Below, in pieces: positions 27,111 through 39,072 of a stretch of DNA of 64,000 bases (its first letter is position 1; every line of letters starts with the position of its first letter). The stretch spans positions 39,428,368 through 39,492,367 of the forward strand of contig OX457064.1 in the NCBI GenBank assembly GCA_949752795.1. Direction: 5' to 3'. A program made the translations under genes and the position numbers. The stretch is from Hyperoodon ampullatus (lineage: Eukaryota > Chordata > Mammalia > Artiodactyla > Ziphiidae). The notes beneath the pieces are model-generated. The model had not been told where the DNA came from and ran no database searches. It saw only the letters and a program-made list of their open reading frames with translations.

Positions 27111-27830
27111 AATTTCAGCTGGGATTTGTTGTGGGTGGTGAGGTAGTAATGTCAGTAAGGGATATATGAAATTTTGACAATGGTTTCATTATTTAGTAGA
27201 GGACATTAGAAGAGTTAGATTTAATGGGATGAACAAATATCTAAAGAAGTGAAAAAGACAGATACCCCAGGGATGGAGAGCAGCTGCTAATTTATATCCC
27301 AAACTTCCTTTGTGACCCTGTTATACAACCTGAATCTTGGGGCTTAGAGAATTTATTGGCTCAGGTGTAGGCATTTCCATCAGGGTATTTTTGTAACCAT
27401 GATAAGTGAGCTGAATCTGGGGCTTAGAAAAACCCACTGGATCAGTCTTAGGCATCCACATCTGGGAATTTTAATTTAACATCCAAACCATCAGCTTCTA
27501 CTATACACAGTCAATCTCAATTTCACCAAAGTGTTTGGAATGTTAAAGCCTGATCAAATTAGAATTAAAATTTTGCAGCTATCTATTAAAATTACAAACT
27601 TGCTTTTAACTTTATCCCACAATTTCACATCTAGCACTCAGAAATACACCAGTACATACACACACATGCAAAATGTGAATACCACTGCTCATCTCATACA
27701 TACATTGTAGTTGTGAAATATGCCCCATTAATTGGAATATGGGTTAAATTAAAATGTAACTTCTCAATAGAACGCTGTGCAGTAGCTTAAAAATGTAGAC
27801 AGATGGATATCTAGATCAATGAAGATATCC
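27111..27830. other. Unique sequence, nothing recognised
   Basis: Two similar phrases lie about 70 bases apart (near 27335-27365 and 27416-27450: 'tggggcttaga' followed by a 'ggatcagt/ggctcagg..taggcat' part). They suggest an old local duplication of roughly 80 bases. Confidence 0.4.
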
Positions 27831-27834
27831 AAAA

Positions 27835-27842
<8 letters not shown>

Positions 27843-27882
<40 letters not shown>
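27843..27882. repeat. (AT)n microsatellite at a SINE tail
   Basis: About 20 AT units between an A run (27830-27843) and the T run of the reverse SINE. It probably grew at the insertion junction. Confidence 0.9.
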
Positions 27883-27920
<38 letters not shown>

Positions 27921-28110
27921 GGTACGCGGGCCTCTCACTGTTGTGGCCTCTCCCACTGCGGAGCACAGGCTCTGGACGCGCAGGCTCAGCGGCCATGGCT
28001 TACGGGCCTAGCCGCTCCGCGGCATGTGGGATCTTCCCAGACTGGGGCACGAACCCGCGTCCCCTGCATCGGCAGATGGACTCTCAACCACTGCGCCACC
28101 AGGGAAGCCC
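27882..28110 (-). mobile_element. CHR SINE, short form, reverse
   Basis: A T run at 27882-27918 is followed by the reverse SINE body, ending with 'gccaccagggaagccc'. Its B box, in sense, is GGTTCGTGCC. The target-site duplication is unclear: TCCAA followed by an AT-rich part occurs on both sides, but the left side has been expanded by the A and AT runs. Confidence 0.93.
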
Positions 28111-28664
28111 TCCAAGATATATTTTTAAGTTAAAATGTCATAGGCAGTTTTGTTACCAATGATATTTATATGCACACAAAACGCACACACTCCAAGTTAT
28201 TAACAAGTTATCACTTGAGATCATGAGGGACTGTCACTTTTTAAGCAATCCACTTTTCAATAATGTTTGAATATTTTATGATAAACACATATTAACTTAG
28301 TAATCAGAAATTAATACACATTTTGAACATTTTAGCCATGGAATGAGTATTTTAAGATTTAAATCAAATTTTGAAAATAAAAACAGGAAAAGGGAAATTG
28401 AAACTGCCGTCATAATATGTGAATCACTGATGTAATTAATTATTTATTTACACAGCTCTTTATCATGGCGTGTTTCCTTCCAACTGAAAACTTCATACGA
28501 ATCTGGTAACAATAAAGTGTCAAAATGCCAAAGAACTCAAAAATGTGTCAAGAAGTTTCAACTTCCAGTGAATCCGTGGTGGAGCAGTTTCAGTTCCCAA
28601 ACAACAAACAACTTCACTAGCAGCATATTCCTTTCATCTAAAGAAGCACAAGAATTCTTTCCCT
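28111..28664. other. AT-rich unique sequence, nothing recognised
   Basis: No supported feature. The open frame at 28517-28699 ends inside the old L1 that follows. Confidence 0.5.
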
Positions 28665-29290
28665 GGACTATTTTTTTTATTGTGGTAAAATATACATAAT
28701 ATAGAATTTACTGTTATAACTGTACAGTTTTGTGGCATTAAGTGCATTCACATTGCTGCTCAGCCATCACCACCATGCATTTTCAGAAGTTTTTCATCTT
28801 CCTCAAATGAAACTCTGTACCCATTATACACTAACTCCTAATTTCTTCCCCTGTTGCTGACACCCACCCTTCTACTTTCAGTCTATAAATTTGACTACCC
28901 TAAGTACCTCAAATAAATGGAATCAGGCAGTATTTGTCTTTTTGCAACTGGCTTATTTCCCTTAGCATAATGTCTCCAAGAATCATCTATGTTGTGATGT
29001 ATGCCAGGATTTCCTTCATTTTTAAGGCTGAATAATATTCCATTGTATATATGTACCACATTTTGTTTTTCCATTTAACTATCAATGGACACTTGGGTTG
29101 TTTCCACTTTTTGGCTTTTGTGAATAATGTTGCTATGAACATGGGTATACAAATATCTGAGTCCCTGCTTACACTTCGTTTGAGTATATATTCAGAAGTG
29201 GAATTGCTGGATCACATGGTAATTGTATATTTAATTTTTTAAGGAATTGCCATACGATTTTTCACAACAGCTGCACACAACAGCACTCTT
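28665..29290 (-). repeat. Old L1 (L1M-type) 3' UTR plus ORF2 end, antisense
   Basis: Clear antisense text: 'attgtggtaaaatatacata', 'aaactctgtacccattatac', 'tgaataatattccattgtat', 'acttgggttgtttccacttt', 'agaagtggaattgctggatc'. The last part is the antisense of the ORF2 C-terminus, here broken. It is one of the better preserved old L1 pieces. Confidence 0.85.
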
Positions 29291-29324
29291 TAATATGAAC
29301 ATTTTTAAAGTCGTAGGTCCAAAC

Positions 29325-29880
29325 AGATCATTCAGCCATTTATTGAACCACAAACTACTTTGTCTTAGTTCAGGCTATGCCTAGTTTAGTCTAAGACTAG
29401 CTAGTAAATGTAGCAATGAATCAGGAAAGGTGCCTACTCTCTATGACTAAACTTTTAGTAAGAGAAGGAAGTATACACAATGTTGCAAAAGAAGGTTGCA
29501 AATATTAAGGGCTAAGAGAAAGGGAAAATATGCTCTGGTGAATTAAGAGGAAGAAGAAAATACTGTCAACCCTGGGAACTTTGAGAGGATTTTAGGGCAG
29601 CACTGACAATTGGGCTGGGTCTGAAATGGTGAGGAGAAATTAGACACAGATATCGATGGATGGACATTTTAGACACAGGGGAGTAAGTACACAAAAGAGA
29701 AAAAGCAGGGGAAGAACGTGTGAGGCGTTAGGGTTGTACAGCCTTTGGCTGCAGGGAAAGGCACGGGGAAGGCAATTGTGAGGAATCAATTTTAAAAGGT
29801 GGGTTAGGGTCATATTATTTGTGCTAACTTTGAAATTTAGGCTCAGAAGCGTGCACCTACTGCTCAAACAAAACTTTTAT
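29325..29880 (-). repeat. L2-like remnant, antisense
   Basis: It begins 'cattcagccatttattgaac', as an antisense L2 3' end does. It continues with purine-rich phrases such as 'agaggattttagggcagcac' and 'gggctgggtctgaaatggtg'. Worn, with uncertain limits. Confidence 0.5.
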
Positions 29881-30119
29881 AGGTCCCAAGAATGCTAACT
29901 TAAAATCACATATTTTATGTAATCTGAAATTTAAATTTAATTTTATACGAGATAGATATACATATACATGAACTATATATACTAACTGCACGGTAAAATC
30001 AGTGTAAGGAATTCCAATAAAGTTCTGATTTTTCCCATGACAACTACATCAATGCTTTTAAGCAATATGCAATATCAAGTTATTTCAAAATCATTTTTCC
30101 TCCTTTTCTTGTGCCCTTG

Positions 30120-30310
30120 TTTTGTCAGGCTGTAAAAGGATGGGCTTAATAACTATTGGATAATTCATCACTGGACTCAATTCTGGGGCAATAGAGAAGT
30201 ATTATAGGATTTTTAAACTGGAGAAGAGATGTGACAAAGCTAAATCTCAGGAAGATGGCTGTAGCAGCACCATATATGGTGGCCTGGGGTGCAGACAGAA
30301 CTGCAGATAG
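30120..30310 (-). repeat. L2-like remnant, antisense (continuation)
   Basis: 'ttttaaactggagaagagat' and 'gtgacaaagctaaatctcag' resemble the upstream part of the same antisense L2 text. It is probably one element with 29325-29880. Confidence 0.4.
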
Positions 30311-31624
30311 GAAGCAAGGTTGCCTCTGGAAAATCAAGTCAAGAGCCAATGAGCCTGCCCCAGGACAGTAGCAAGTGAGAATAAGCAGTGAACAGATATG
30401 ACATGTGATGTACAAAGAGAACTGATGAGAACTGGCAAGTAACTAGAGGCAGAGAATAAGGGCAAGGGAAGTCACAGGTGATGATGATTGTGCGATGACA
30501 TGAGGATGAGACAGGTGACTGGGAGGGAAGATGCTTGCAGTTGAGAAATGCTGAAACTGAGGCACTGGTGGATCACACAAGTCAAGCTGTCCACCAGAAA
30601 GCTGCAAGTGGGAGAGCGGATCTCACCAGCGATGTCAGGGTGGGTGTGTACAGACTGGCCAGTCGGCCAGCACAGAGGAGAGAGTGGGACCCAGGTAAGA
30701 TCATCGTGAAGTGTCTATATTTAGAAAGAGGAGGAGAGAACCAAGCTGGATAAGGAGAAAGACGGGGCGTTGTTATAAAGTGAGGAAGAGAAACAAAAAG
30801 ACAGTGGGAGCTGAGAGGGCGGATTTCAAGAAGGTAGAATTTGAATCTGCAGTGTTGCATAGGGTGGTAGAGGATACCACTCAGAAAAGGTATTCAATTT
30901 GGGGAGCAATTTCAGCAACGTGATGAGGAGGAAATGTTAGCTTTCAAATTAACTGATTGACAAAACAGGAAGATAAAAACAATCCAACACAGAACTTGGG
31001 TGCAGAGAGTTGGAAAGAATAAAAGCAACTTCTTCCACTGTGGATGCCTTGGAATCTGGATAAAGGAGAAAAATGTTTGAAAATTGCGGGATTATTAAAT
31101 CCTAGAAGAATCAAGACTGTATTAAAATCTGTAGAAGGAAATATCCTTGCTTTGACGATTTACATACTGTAATGATAGATAAATTCCTATACCTACATGC
31201 AATACACATGCACCACAAGTTAGTTAAGATTTAGTGTGAAGTTTTCAGTTCATTACAGAACTTTCAGCCTTGATTAATCATCATAGCCCCCAGCCTTTCT
31301 AGACAAGTGTGAGAACTCAAGAACACCTTGCTAGGTCCTAAGTGGCATAACACAATTTTGACATTTTTTTCCCACTCAAATATTCTTTTAGCCATTATCT
31401 TAACTGCCCTCAACTCTGCTTGTATTGTCCCTCAAAGAACTTTTCCTCCCCATTGTGTCGATCTGCACTTTAGGGGAACATTTCAGTATTATATATATAT
31501 GTGTATATATTTATCTCCTTTGGAGAGTCAAGACTCCAAATTTATGGCCTTATTACCTAATCTCTAAACTGCCGTAATTATATATTCAGGAGATATTAAG
31601 TGGGAAAAAGTCAGTATACATCAG
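30311..31624. other. Purine-rich then unique sequence, no gene recognised
   Basis: 30480-30900 is purine-rich and may be further worn L2. Open frames on both strands at 30535-30923 conflict and show no domain. An alternating TA/TG patch lies at 31490-31511. Confidence 0.4.
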
Positions 31625-31680
31625 TTAGTGTGGATCAGGGGCAGCCCCCAAACCCCACCCAGGTGATTACAGGTCTCTAG

Positions 31681-32340
31681 CCCCAGTTGGAGGGTTTGGC
31701 TGAGGTCCGCCGTTGCTCCATCCCTCCGCCCTGGATCCCAGGGGTGGCTTCCAGAGGACTAGGGCATCTGACAGGCCCCCTGCTCACCCCGCCCCTGCCC
31801 CTGCCCCGGCCCCGAAATGCTCCGTGATCTGGGGAAGGTGGAGATGCTTACTCTACGGCTGATTTCCAGGGCGGCATCTGCCGCCTTCGCTTGGCTTGTC
31901 GTGTGTTGGAAGGCACAGGGCAGATGTTCGAGGTCCCCAGTCATCAGGACACAGGGGGACTCAGCAGCACCTATGATCAACCCAGCCTGGCCTGCGGCTG
32001 ATTGTTCTGACGGTTACCAACAGTTACCAGAACCTTGTTGACTAAAAGCCAATCCAAAGTAGGGAAGATCTGAAGCCAAAGCCTGACTTCTGTGACGTTC
32101 GCGGGTGTGACCCTGCAACACCCCGTCGTACCTCAGATACACTAGTGTTTCCCCTGCGCCGGGTACTGCGTGCCATACATGCCGGAAAGACAGCATATGC
32201 CAGAGACCATGAGTGTGTCAGAGGACCCCAACTGCAGTCACCGAGTAATAATAATTTTACTGAGATCTAAATATCAGAAAATTTACATTTCTGAAAATTA
32301 GATGGGTCTGGAAACCACTGGCCGTCCCGGAGGGTAGGGG
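31681..32340. other. GC- and CpG-richer block of unknown nature
   Basis: I count 27 CpG dinucleotides by hand in about 660 bases, far more than in nearby non-SINE sequence. A CCCCGCCCC box sits at 31787-31795 in a CCCCTG-repeat tract. It is not a CHR SINE and matches no repeat I know. Short open frames occur on both strands (31759-32196) without a known domain. It could be a small CpG island or promoter, a decayed retrocopy, or part of an unrecognised LTR. Confidence 0.5.
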
Positions 32341-32839
32341 TGAAGCAGTGCCTGACAGAGTCCTAGTGGAGCTTAAGGCAAAAAGAAAAAAAAATCAATA
32401 CTGCTGATCCTGTCTTTATTTGAAAATTTGACATTTGTTCGTCATGTATGTCTTGCATTAATTTTGATTTTCTAAAAACATATTGCATTAAGGTTTATTT
32501 TGCTAAGTTGAGTCACTATTTGGCCAGTCTCTTCCAATCTTGAAGACTTCAGACTATCTTATGATCTTATCTATGAGTTTGGTTCTCCTCTAGCTTGGGA
32601 AACTTCCGAGGCAGGATTCTGTCTGTGCCATCACTGTTTTTTGCCAGGACCTAACACACTGCATTTAATAAATGTTGATTCAACTGAATGGGTTGGTTTC
32701 TTGGCTCCAAATTTGCACTTGAAATCTAGGAATTAAATGTAATTTTTTGAAATGCGTCAAGCTACTTGCATTAAAAAATGCTGGTATCGGAATAGAGCAT
32801 TTAAAAAAGTCTCAGTGAAGAAATCACACTATCTTTTTT
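32341..32839. other. Unique sequence, nothing recognised
   Basis: A faint L2/MIR 3'-end phrase lies near 32645-32690 ('taataaatgttgattcaact'). Otherwise no supported feature. Confidence 0.45.
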
Positions 32840-33620
32840 TTAAAAAGAAATATTTTATCTTGACACAATTTCAGGATTTCAGAAAAGCTGCAAGAATAAT
32901 ACAAGAATTCTTGAATACCCTTCACCAAGATTCCAAATGTAAATATTTTACTACATTTTTTTCTTGCTCTCTCTCTCATTTAAAAGTAATTTGTAGATAT
33001 ATTGCCTTTTTACACCTGAATTCTTCAGTGTGTTTCCCCAAAAGCAAGGAATTCTCTTTTAAAAACACAGTCCCATTATTGAAATCAGAAATTAATATTG
33101 CTATAATACTATTATATAATCTACAGAACTTATTCATATCTCTCTGATTATTTCAATAATGTCCTTGGTAGCAAAAAAAAAAAAAAATTCGAAGATCATG
33201 CATTGCATTTCATCTTGTCTCTCTTTAGTTTCCTTTAATCTGGAGCAGTTTCTGTCTTTATATTTCATGACCTTGACAGTTTTCAGGAGTACAAGCCAGT
33301 TATTTTGTAGCACGGCTCTCAGTTTGGGTTTGATGTCTCCTCGTGACTAGATCCAAGTTATGGACTTTTGGCTGAGATACTGTAGAGGTGATGCTGAGTG
33401 CTTTGCAGTGCATCACTTTGGGAGGTAGTTGCTGTCAATTAATCCCGTTACTGGTAGTGTTACATTTGATTATTCAATTAAGGTCATACCTGCCAAGTTT
33501 CTCCAGTCAAATAGTAAAGTTACTATTTTATCTTTGTAATGTATAGGTTTCTTGTGGGGAGATACTTTGAAACTATGTAATATCCTGTTATTCCTCAAAT
33601 CAAACACACTATTTTTAGTA
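32840..33620 (-). repeat. Old L1 (L1M-type) non-coding part, antisense
   Basis: 'gaaaagctgcaagaataata', 'atcatgcattgcatttcatc', 'tctttagtttcctttaatct', 'gccagttattttgtagcacg' and 'cttgtggggagatactttga' follow the same order as in the 22.3 kb copy. The 131-codon forward frame at 32752-33147 lies in this fossil and is not a gene. Strand by family resemblance. Confidence 0.65.
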
Positions 33621-34589
33621 CTTCTAAAAATTATTTGAGCCTTTTGGGGCAGGTGGGTGGGTAAAAGTCTTCCCAATTATCATTGAGAGAGTAATCATCT
33701 GAAAACTACGTTTAAATAGCTTTTATCCCAGAAATAAAAATCAGATGAGAAGAATGGCCCACTAAGAAAAGGTATAAAATAATTTACTAGCCTCTTGTCT
33801 CCCACATTTGCTGTTAATATGTGTTACAACATTTCAGATATCACTCATGTATATTCTACATGGAAAAATGGAAATGCATACTACTTGGTCAATTTTGTAC
33901 CTTACACAAATGCCAGTTTTAGAACCATATGCAAAATACTTTCAGAGAGCATCTTAGAGAAGTAAACTACTAACAAGTTAATTTCTATTAAAATCACATT
34001 TAAAGATTATATTGTTGATTAATTTTTTAAATCTTTTTACCTTATACCGATTAAGAAGAGGAAAATAAATTTTAAAAAGAACAGCTCTGTTCTTAGGAAA
34101 GGAACTCAGAAACTCATTTATTATAAGGTCTTCATGTGTTCCCTCTTAAAGAAAAATTTACAACTTAAATGATCACAAGGACTAAAATAATGGAAATTTA
34201 AAATGGAATGTGAAAGCTGGGGGTTAGTGAAGGCACTTCTTGGGTAAAAGGTTCTCCCTAGACGTCCTCACATTGCTGATCTACAAAAGAAGTATTCCTA
34301 GCAGAGTGAGCAGAGAGAACTTTTACCTCCATTTGGTGGGATTATAGCTGAGGAATCCAGCCTGAAATTTATAAAATTTGTGTAAAATGTACATTCTCCT
34401 TTATACTCAATCTTGTTTTAATATAAAGTGGCTCCCCCTAACCCCTCTCAAATCTTTGAGTAATATTTACATCGAAGCAAGACACCCTGTGTTTACCCTG
34501 TGGCTTTACCTCCCTGGCATGCTGCCATTGCCTGCAGGCATATGCATAACCCAGTTTGAAAGCTCTATCATACCACGTATGTGGATTTG
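33621..34589. other. AT-rich unique sequence, nothing recognised
   Basis: No supported feature. Confidence 0.5.
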
Positions 34590-34740
34590 GATAAGAAAAA
34601 AGAGCCTTGCACTCCAAGTCAGGGCATGTGGGATTTAGTCTCAGCTCTGACGTTAACTAGTTGTTGGCCACCTTCAAGGCACTTAATGGCTCTGAGCCTC
34701 AGTGTCTTCAACAGTAAAATGAAGGAGTTGGAAGTTTAGC
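34590..34740 (+). repeat. MIR SINE remnant
   Basis: Sense MIR: 'gggatttagtctcagctctg', 'cttaatggctctgagcctca', 'acagtaaaatgaaggagttg'. Confidence 0.75.
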
Positions 34741-35384
34741 TCAAAAACTCCATTATTTAATTACACTCTCCCAGACAGGTAGTATATACTGTTCACAGAG
34801 TAAAAGATTCTTATGGAGTTGTTCACATGTAATTGTTTTTCAAGAACAATTTTCTAGTTTAAAAAAAAAAGTGTAAGAAAAGTGTAATGGCTATCATTAA
34901 AGCTAAATAATTTTTTTAAATTCTCTTCTTAATTCTGTCTTGAATAATTCCAGTCTGGATGTTATTTTCCTAAGTGAGTAAAAAATATTTATGAAATAAA
35001 ATAATCATTATCACCCATTTCTACTGTGTAGAATGAGCATAGAATGAGTAATATATCAGTTACAATCAAATCACATTCTTATATGTATAAAAAGATATAT
35101 CTTTGTATGATATATAATGAACAGAGCATCAACATTTTCACTGTTATACCTTTAGGTAAAATAACATACCATTTTAATTGACAGCTACAGTATTCTGTTT
35201 GTTTCCAAATTTTCCAAAATGAAAATTACAATAATGTTGGGAATTCTTGGAATTCTACATGAGTCTTTCATGTTACTGCACATCTTATGAGAACAGGCAC
35301 TGCCTCTGTTCAGGACCACATTGTAAAGCATTGTAAAGGATATTTGTACAGTGAACAGCCTTGGGAGACAGAGACAGTGTCTAC
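34741..35384. other. AT-rich unique sequence, nothing recognised
   Basis: A 10-base tandem CATTGTAAAG pair is at about 35320-35339. No other feature. Confidence 0.45.
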
Positions 35385-35489
35385 CTCCAGAGCAAAGGGT
35401 GGGTGTTATGTTTGTTACTGTTTAGCATCATAAAGATCATGTCTCCCTCTTTTATAATAACGGTAAGGTCAGACGGGCTTACTACCCAA

Positions 35490-35497
35490 TATAAAAG
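35490..35497 (+). promoter_or_regulatory. TATA box of the LTR-like segment
   Basis: TATAAAAG, a strong TATA form, correctly placed upstream of an AATAAA within one short segment. Confidence 0.4.
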
Positions 35498-35631
35498 ATT
35501 TGGGTTCCGTAAGCTCGGAGTTCCTCTCCTATAACACAAGCCACTTACGTGACCACATCACCTGGACTAGGAATTGTGGCTAAGGGAATTGGTGCAAATA
35601 TCCAAACTCTGGCTATGCTGTTACTGTGAGT

Positions 35632-35637
35632 AATAAA
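35632..35637 (+). terminator. AATAAA polyadenylation signal of the LTR-like segment
   Basis: AATAAA followed within 15 bases by a T/G-rich part (CTGTCCTTAGTCTCTG). Confidence 0.35.
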
Positions 35638-35744
35638 CTGTCCTTAGTCTCTGACCCAAAAGTCTCATATTTTCTGCCAGCATCTGTCACACTGCGGCTG
35701 GCTAGCTTTTTCTTCTGCTTGTGCAGGTTTTTGTTTTTGTTCTT

Positions 35745-36210
35745 GTTTTTTTTTAGTGGAATGTATCCATGTAATGTGTTTTTCAGCTTTTATATTTCTC
35801 CTTACCGTCTCATGAACCTCCATCTTTTAAAGTCAGCTACTAAATTAAATTGTTGCATCACGTTCCACCGCAACGTATTTTATGGTTTATTTACTCATTA
35901 CTCTATTGATGGACATTTACATTGTTTAGTTTTTTGCTGTGATAAACAGTGCTGTATTAAATGCTTTTGTGCTCTTGGGTTAGTATTCCATTAGCTGAAA
36001 TCCCTTGATGATATTAATGAATCATACATGAGTGTCCCTTTCTTTGTAGGTTGATATCAATCTTGTTGAAATTTGCCAATCTAATTAGAGAAAAATTTTA
36101 TCTCAATGTTTTCATTTGTATTTATTTAGTGAAGTTGTGTCTTTTCAAATGTTTATTGGTCATTTTTATTTTTTCTGTGAATTGTTGTTTCATATTAATT
36201 GCTTAATTTT
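35745..36210 (-). repeat. Old L1 ORF2/3' region remnant, antisense
   Basis: 'tattgatggacatttacatt', 'gtgataaacagtgctgtatt', 'agaaaaattttatctcaatg' and 'gtttattggtcatttttatt' are antisense old L1 phrases. The 122-codon forward frame here is a shadow. Confidence 0.65.
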
Positions 36211-37276
36211 ACCATGCAAATGCCAGTGACTGAAGCTTTACAAGCTAGATCTGTAAAGAATTTTCCAGATATTTCTTGAAGTCAACAGTGAGTTGCCTCA
36301 AGTCATCTTGTAGCATCCTGCAAAGCTGTCTTCCTTTGCTCTCTTCTCCCTGGCTAATGCCTGTTGCCCTTTAGACTGCTTAAATAAACTTCATCTATCT
36401 CCAAAACTACCCCTTCACTGATCTCCAGGGTCCATGCCCAGGATGCTATCCTCCGATGCTCTAAGTGTTGCATTTTTTGAGTTATCAGAATGGTGGTGGG
36501 TTCTGAGCTAATGGGGGAAGTATCAGTCTCTCCTCAACCTTATGGCATGCTTAGTTATTGGGGTTCTGAAGGAATATTGCCCACAAGTAATATTTCTTAA
36601 ACTCTCAGGAAAGCAGCCATTTCCACTTCATCCTTACATACCTGTTTTCTCTCAAAATTCACACACGATCCTCTAAATACCTCCCTGTATAGGAACAGGA
36701 AGTGGTTCAGGTTTGGAAACATACTATACTGTCTGGGAAAGCGAGGAACCTCTAGACAGAACCCCAGCTTAACCAAATAATATAATTTTTAATTCCAAAC
36801 CTGAGTTTGCTTCAGTATGATTTCACATCTTCTCCCAAGAACCCCATGTCTAAGCTCTGTCTATCTCACCAAATAGCTATCCTTTGACTATCCCTTGCAC
36901 CTAGGGAATCACATGTCCATCAGGATCCTAGGTATAGAGTGTGAAAAGGAGGAGGGGGCAAGAACTTCAGGTGGGTTCATCCACTTTTCCCACAGTGGAG
37001 TGGGTGGGAGTGGTAGGGAAAGAGTCCAGTGGAAGAACTAAGCAGGGCCCTCTAAGTCATGGAGCCTAGGTCAGAAGCCCCCTTGCCTGGAATTAGAGGT
37101 GGTACTGGGTGGAAAAGTCATACAAGTCACAAATATTAATTTCCATTATAGAACTTCATTGTGTGATGTCATTGAAATTACTAACCCTTCCCTCACTTTG
37201 CTCATCAAGTTTAGGCTTGATGAGTTATTGATGGTTTGTCTTGAGCTAGCAGAGAAATCTTGTTAGTGCTGTTAAG
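36211..37276. other. Unique sequence, nothing recognised
   Basis: No supported feature. Confidence 0.45.
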
Positions 37277-37600
37277 AATGCTGAATTTTGGGCTTCCCTG
37301 GTGGCGCAGTGGTTGAGAATCTGCCTGCCAATGCAGGGGACACGGGTTCGAGCCCTGGTCTGGGAAGATCCCACATGCCGCGGAGCAACTAGGCCCGTGA
37401 GCCACAATTACTGAGCCTGCGTGTCTGGAGCCTGTGCTTCGCAATAAGAGAGGCCACAATAGTGAGAGGCCCGTGCACCACAATGAAGAGTGGCCCCTGC
37501 TTGCCACAACTAGAGAAAGCCTTCGCACAGAAACAAAGACCCAACACAGCCATAAATAAATAAATAAAAATTTTAAATGTTAAAAAAAATGCTGAATTTT
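37277..37600 (+). mobile_element. CHR SINE, long form, with 13-base target-site duplication
   Basis: The body is 37290-37587, ending in an AAATAAATAAATAAA-type tail. AATGCTGAATTTT is repeated at 37277-37289 and 37588-37600. Its B box reads GGTTCGAGCC. Its middle part shares some words with the short form ('gagaggccacaatagtgaga') but it keeps the long-form 3' part, so it looks intermediate between the two. Confidence 0.96.
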
Positions 37601-37645
37601 TTCACACATATGATGTAACAATCAGGCACTTCAAGCATAAATTCT

Positions 37646-37782
37646 CTCTATATATAAATGTGTGGGTATGTATACGTTTGTACATATATGTGTATATATG
37701 TGTGCATACACAATACATGTGTGCATGCATGTATATATGTATATATTCATATACATGTACACATGCACACACACTCATATAG
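37646..37782. repeat. Alternating purine-pyrimidine (TA/TG/CA)-rich tract
   Basis: About 135 bases of mostly alternating purine and pyrimidine (TATATG, GTGTGCATAC, CATGCATG steps). It is prone to non-B DNA. The open frames in it are low-complexity. Confidence 0.8.
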
Positions 37783-38225
37783 CAGGCAAACTCTACAATG
37801 CCCCCAGTGATCCCCACTGGTTTTCACATCCTGTATTATTAATCCTCTCTCCTTGCAAGTGGGTTGGACTTTGGTCTCACTGCTAATGAATGGAATACAG
37901 CAGAAGGATGGGCTATCAATCACTTCTGAGAGCAGCTTACAAAAAGACTGTGGTTTCTGTCTGGGGCACCCTTTCTTGTTCTCTGGCCCACTCTAAGGTA
38001 AACCAGCTGCCGTGTTGTGAGCTGACCTATGGGGAGCCCATATAGCAAGGTACTGATGTCTCTGGCCAACAGTCAGAGAGGACCTGAAGCCTGAAATGGT
38101 CATGTGAGCCAGCTTGGAAGTAGGTCCCCCCAAAGGAGCCTTGAGATGGCCACAGCCCTGCAGCCTCGTGGGAGACTCAGAGAGAGTCACCTAGTTGAGG
38201 CACACCCAGATTCCTGACACTCAGA
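37783..38225. repeat. Ancient interspersed repeat, family not named (copy 1)
   Basis: A recurring mammalian pattern: 'ccccactggttttcacatcc', 'aaaccagctgccgtgttgtg', 'ctctggccaacagtcagaga', 'cagcttggaagtaggtcccc', 'cacacccagattcctgacac'. Much of the order is matched at 54.64-55.03 kb, which supports a repeat and not a gene. Confidence 0.55.
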
Positions 38226-38280
38226 AATGGAGATAATGTGGGGTTTGTTTTAATATGAAAAAGATTTTCTTGACATATAT

Positions 38281-38316
<36 letters not shown>
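38281..38316. repeat. (TG)n microsatellite
   Basis: GTGTATGTGTGT then uninterrupted GT to 38316. Confidence 0.95.
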
Positions 38317-38318
<2 letters not shown>

Positions 38319-39072
38319 ATAAAGCTGGGAAAGAGAGGGCCCATTGAGGCAAATGCATAGGGGGAGAGGAAGCATCTGAAAACAGCTGTGGGCATCCTGA
38401 CATTTCCAAGTCTAGGGAAAACTGGCTGGGAGCTTGGGTCGGCCAAGTTGACAGTCAAGCCAGGGATGGCACAGTGGATGATACATGCAGCTCTCTTCCA
38501 TTCTCCTAACTGGAACTTCTCAAGTCTGGTGTAATTTCTGAACTGGGACCATATGCTCCTCACCCTCCAACACAAACACACACACACTCTTGCACACCCC
38601 TGAGGTGTGGTCCTCCGGCTTGCTGTAGGAAGAGAGGAGGTTAAGTTTCACTTAAAGGGGCTGAGCCACTTTCCAGTGAGGCAAAGTCCATTGCAAAGTT
38701 CACAGTTTGCAGAATAAGATCTGCTCTTCATTTGTTGAGTTTCTTCATAGAAGAAAGGAATTAGCTGATGGCTCCTATGAAGCCCTGGGCAGGTTATGAG
38801 GCTGCCAGACTCAGATGAGCACAGGCACAGCTGCCCTGACCAGGAGCCTCCAAACACAATGCTGCCTCCTCTAAGCCAGAGGGGTGTCCTGACTTGGGGG
38901 CACCAGTGTTCTTACTGAGAGTAGAGGTTCCTCTCTAAATATGGATGGTGCTATCCCCCATGGCACCACCTGGGTTTTGGCCAGGTGCTTTGTATGAATG
39001 CAGCACCCGAAGTGTATCCAGTCACAGCAGGTGTGGTGCTGTCCCGCATTGCCCCCCACCCCGTTCTCTGTT
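38317..39072. other. Unique sequence, no gene recognised
   Basis: The 136-codon reverse frame at 38177-38587 runs through the (TG)n array (a poly-Thr-His stretch) and shows no domain. No repeat copy is supported. Confidence 0.45.

Larger units (their letters stand above)
35385..35700 (+). repeat. LTR-like segment (possible old solo LTR)
   Basis: The order TATA box (35490-35497), about 135 bases, AATAAA (35632-35637), then a short U/GT-rich part ending 'agcatctgtcaca' is the layout of a retroviral LTR (U3, R, U5). I cannot name the family. No internal proviral sequence is seen on either side, so if real it is solitary. Edges are approximate. Confidence 0.4.

Noticed and set aside
32752..33147. 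131-codon forward frame
   Set aside because: It lies in an old antisense L1 fossil and includes its T-rich tracts.
38177..38587. 136-codon reverse frame
   Set aside because: It is carried through a (TG)n array that reads as repeated Thr-His, and the rest shows no domain.
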